Assembly (NCBI RefSeq): GCF_000412675.1
Contig: NC_021505.1
Coordinates: 1,358,501 to 1,422,500 of the forward strand
Direction: 5' to 3'
Length of the DNA stretch: 64,000 bases
Source: Pseudomonas putida NBRC 14164
Lineage (GTDB): Bacteria > Pseudomonadota > Gammaproteobacteria > Pseudomonadales > Pseudomonadaceae
Shown here: positions 62,479 to 64,000 of the stretch, piece after piece
Position numbering within the stretch: the first letter of the stretch is position 1
Layout: every line of letters starts with the position of its first letter
The notes under the pieces: generated by a model
Told to the model about the DNA's origin: nothing
Databases searched by the model: none
The model's input: only the letters and a program-made list of their open reading frames with translations
Program-made: the position numbers and the translations under genes

Positions 62479-64000
62479 ATGAATGCTGATCAAACCCTCA
62501 AGCTCGCCCGCCGCTTCATCGAACTCAGCCCCGACAAGCGCCGCCTGTTCCTCAAGGCGCTGCAGGGCGAGGGCATGGACTTTTCCGTGCTGCCGATCGC
62601 GCCCGGTGTGGAAGTAGCTGAGCGCGACCAGCTATCGTACGCCCAGCGGCGCATGTGGTTCCTCTGGCAGCTCGACCCGCAGGGCGCGGCGTACAACCTG
62701 CCCATGGCTGTGCGCTTGCATGGCCCGCTGGACCTGGCTGCCCTGCAGCACGCCTTCGACGCCCTGATCGCCCGTCACGAAACCCTGCGTACCCGGTTCG
62801 TCGCCGATGGCGATGACGTACGCCAGCAGGTCGATGCGGTCGCTGCCCCGTTGCAGTTGCGCCAGGATGCCCTGGCCGAACTGGATGAAAGTGCCCGCCA
62901 GGCCGCTGTCGAGTCCATCGCCGAAGCCGAGGCGATGGCCCCGTTTGACCTGGCCAGCGGCCCGCTGCTACGTGTGCGCCTGCTGCAACTGGCCCCGCAA
63001 GATCACGTGTTGCTACTGACCCTGCACCATATCGTCGCCGACGGTTGGTCGATGAACGTGCTGATCGACGAGTTCCTGCGCCTGTACGACGCCGCCGTGG
63101 CGGGTGCCGACGCCACCCTTGAGCCGCTGCCAATCCAGTATCGCGACTATGCCCTGTGGCAGCGCAGCTGGCTGGAAGCCGGAGAGCAGGAGCGCCAGCT
63201 GGCTTACTGGCAAGCCCGTTTGGGTGATGACCATTCACCGCTGGAACTGCCATTGGACCGCACACGGCAGGGCCGGCCCAGCTACCGGGGCGCACGCCAC
63301 GAGTTCTCCATCGCCGCAGACGTTGCCGAGCGCCTGCGGAGTGTGGCCCGCAAGCACAACGTCACGCTGTTCATGGTCCTGCTGGCTGCCTTCAAACTGC
63401 TGCTGCAACGCTACAGCGGCCAAGCCGCAATCCGTGTCGGCGTGCCTATCGCCAACCGCAATCGTGCAGAAGGCCAGGGCCTGATCGGCTGCTTCATCAA
63501 TACCCAAGTGCTACACACTGAGATCGACCCGCTGCTGGACATCACTGGCCTGCTGCAGTGCGTGCGCGTGACCGCTTTGGGCGCCCAAAGCCACCAGGAT
63601 TTGCCATTCGAGCAGTTGGTCGAGGCCCTGGAGCTGCCGCGCAGCACCGAGAGCCCGCTGTTCCGCGTGTTGTTCAACCACCAGGCGCAGGTGGCGGATG
63701 TGCAGGCCATTGAAACCCGCTCCGGCCTGAGCCTGGCGCCGATCACGCTGAAGAAGCACAGCGCCCGCTTCGATCTGGCATTGGACACACACGAGCGCGC
63801 CGGGCAATTGCACGCGGCGTTCACCTACGCCACCGATGTGTTCGACGCTGTTACTGTCGAAGCTCTCGGCGAGCAGTGGCTGGCCCTGGTGCAAGCGCTG
63901 GCCGATGAAACCGGTGGTGCTGTCGGCGAGCTGGCATTGCCGGGCCTGGCCGTTGCCCAGAGTGAGTTGAAGCCGGTCGAGGCAACCCGGCTGGTGCACC
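62479..64000 (+). CDS. Non-ribosomal peptide synthetase, pyoverdine type, 3' truncated by window edge
   Basis: Start of a large synthetase; 507 codons visible, open to the window end. After a short N-terminal helix, a condensation domain begins directly: C1-like DQLSYAQRRMWFLWQLDP (about 50-67), ARHETLRTRF (C2, 98-107), HHIVADGWSMN at 183-193 with the catalytic second His, and IQYRDYALWQ, SRAR-like RGARHEFS, VGVPIANRN, and GLIGCFINTQVL blocks. Starting with a C domain and no acyl-ligase domain argues for a PvdI/PvdJ/PvdD-type elongating enzyme, not PvdL. Which one cannot be told. A perfect PvdS promoter precedes it. Confidence 0.93.
   Translation, partial: MNADQTLKLARRFIELSPDKRRLFLKALQGEGMDFSVLPIAPGVEVAERDQLSYAQRRMWFLWQLDPQGAAYNLPMAVRLHGPLDLAALQHAFDALIARHETLRTRFVADGDDVRQQVDAVAAPLQLRQDALAELDESARQAAVESIAEAEAMAPFDLASGPLLRVRLLQLAPQDHVLLLTLHHIVADGWSMNVLIDEFLRLYDAAVAGADATLEPLPIQYRDYALWQRSWLEAGEQERQLAYWQARLGDDHSPLELPLDRTRQGRPSYRGARHEFSIAADVAERLRSVARKHNVTLFMVLLAAFKLLLQRYSGQAAIRVGVPIANRNRAEGQGLIGCFINTQVLHTEIDPLLDITGLLQCVRVTALGAQSHQDLPFEQLVEALELPRSTESPLFRVLFNHQAQVADVQAIETRSGLSLAPITLKKHSARFDLALDTHERAGQLHAAFTYATDVFDAVTVEALGEQWLALVQALADETGGAVGELALPGLAVAQSELKPVEATRLVH

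Noticed and set aside
1..64000. CRISPR array
   Set aside because: The only recurrent repeats are REP palindromes with irregular spacing; no regular repeat-spacer pattern or cas genes were seen.

Overview
The window looks like chromosomal DNA of a Pseudomonas putida-group bacterium. It is GC-rich, carries many copies of the palindromic REP repeat with core GGAGCGGGC..GCCCGC or GGAGCTGGCTTGCCGGC, and encodes XenA, a 4-hydroxyproline catabolic operon, a three-gene 5-oxoprolinase and the edge of a pyoverdine locus. This assignment rests on gene content and REP type, not on a database search.

Layout. 1-4930: 3' part of purC and tRNA-Ser(CGA), then an accessory pocket (orphan antitoxin with a toxin stub, small DUF proteins, an AAA ATPase behind a palindrome array), a LysE exporter and a YhfL-like lipoprotein. 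5016-9216: ECF sigma factor, FecR anti-sigma factor and TonB-dependent siderophore receptor on the minus strand. 9549-12795: malate:quinone oxidoreductase with an export signal, and a divergent ArsR/xenA pair sharing a palindromic operator. 12843-14109: an intact IS110-family element inserted in a REP; its 5' leader reads as a complete bridge RNA. 14197-21879: trans-4-hydroxy-L-proline operon (permease, epimerase, deaminase, semialdehyde dehydrogenase, D-hydroxyproline dehydrogenase) with a divergent PAS-AraC regulator. 21867-28094: LysR regulator, moaB, bestrophin, moaA and a YdeP-type molybdopterin oxidoreductase.

28221-37656: Lrp regulator and trans-sulfuration PLP enzyme, a phosphoethanolamine transferase, rnd-ycgL-hydroxyacid dehydrogenase, nitroreductase, YcgN and an M61-like protein without its zinc motif. 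37957-44033: a five-gene catabolic cluster (GntR, FAD amine oxidase, MFS transporter, DapA-family lyase, aldehyde dehydrogenase) whose architecture parallels the hydroxyproline operon but whose substrate is unknown. 44207-49622: RNA methylase, HNH nuclease, oligopeptidase B-like peptidase, class II amidotransferase and small membrane proteins. 49720-50899: an AT-richer patch with an RHS gene broken by one in-frame stop. 50904-53280: pxpA-pxpB-pxpC. 53395-58880: VWA/MoxR pair, DUF748 protein, cysK and an LpxO-like hydroxylase. 58919-64000: pyoverdine locus edge (pvdE, azurin, SyrP-like hydroxylase, start of a peptide synthetase) with one perfect and two imperfect PvdS-type promoters.

The most notable observation is the IS110 leader. 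All four predicted guide segments (left and right target, left and right donor) can be read directly and match the element's own flanks and ends around a CT core. The second is the uncharacterised GntR/FAD/MFS/DapA/ALDH cluster.
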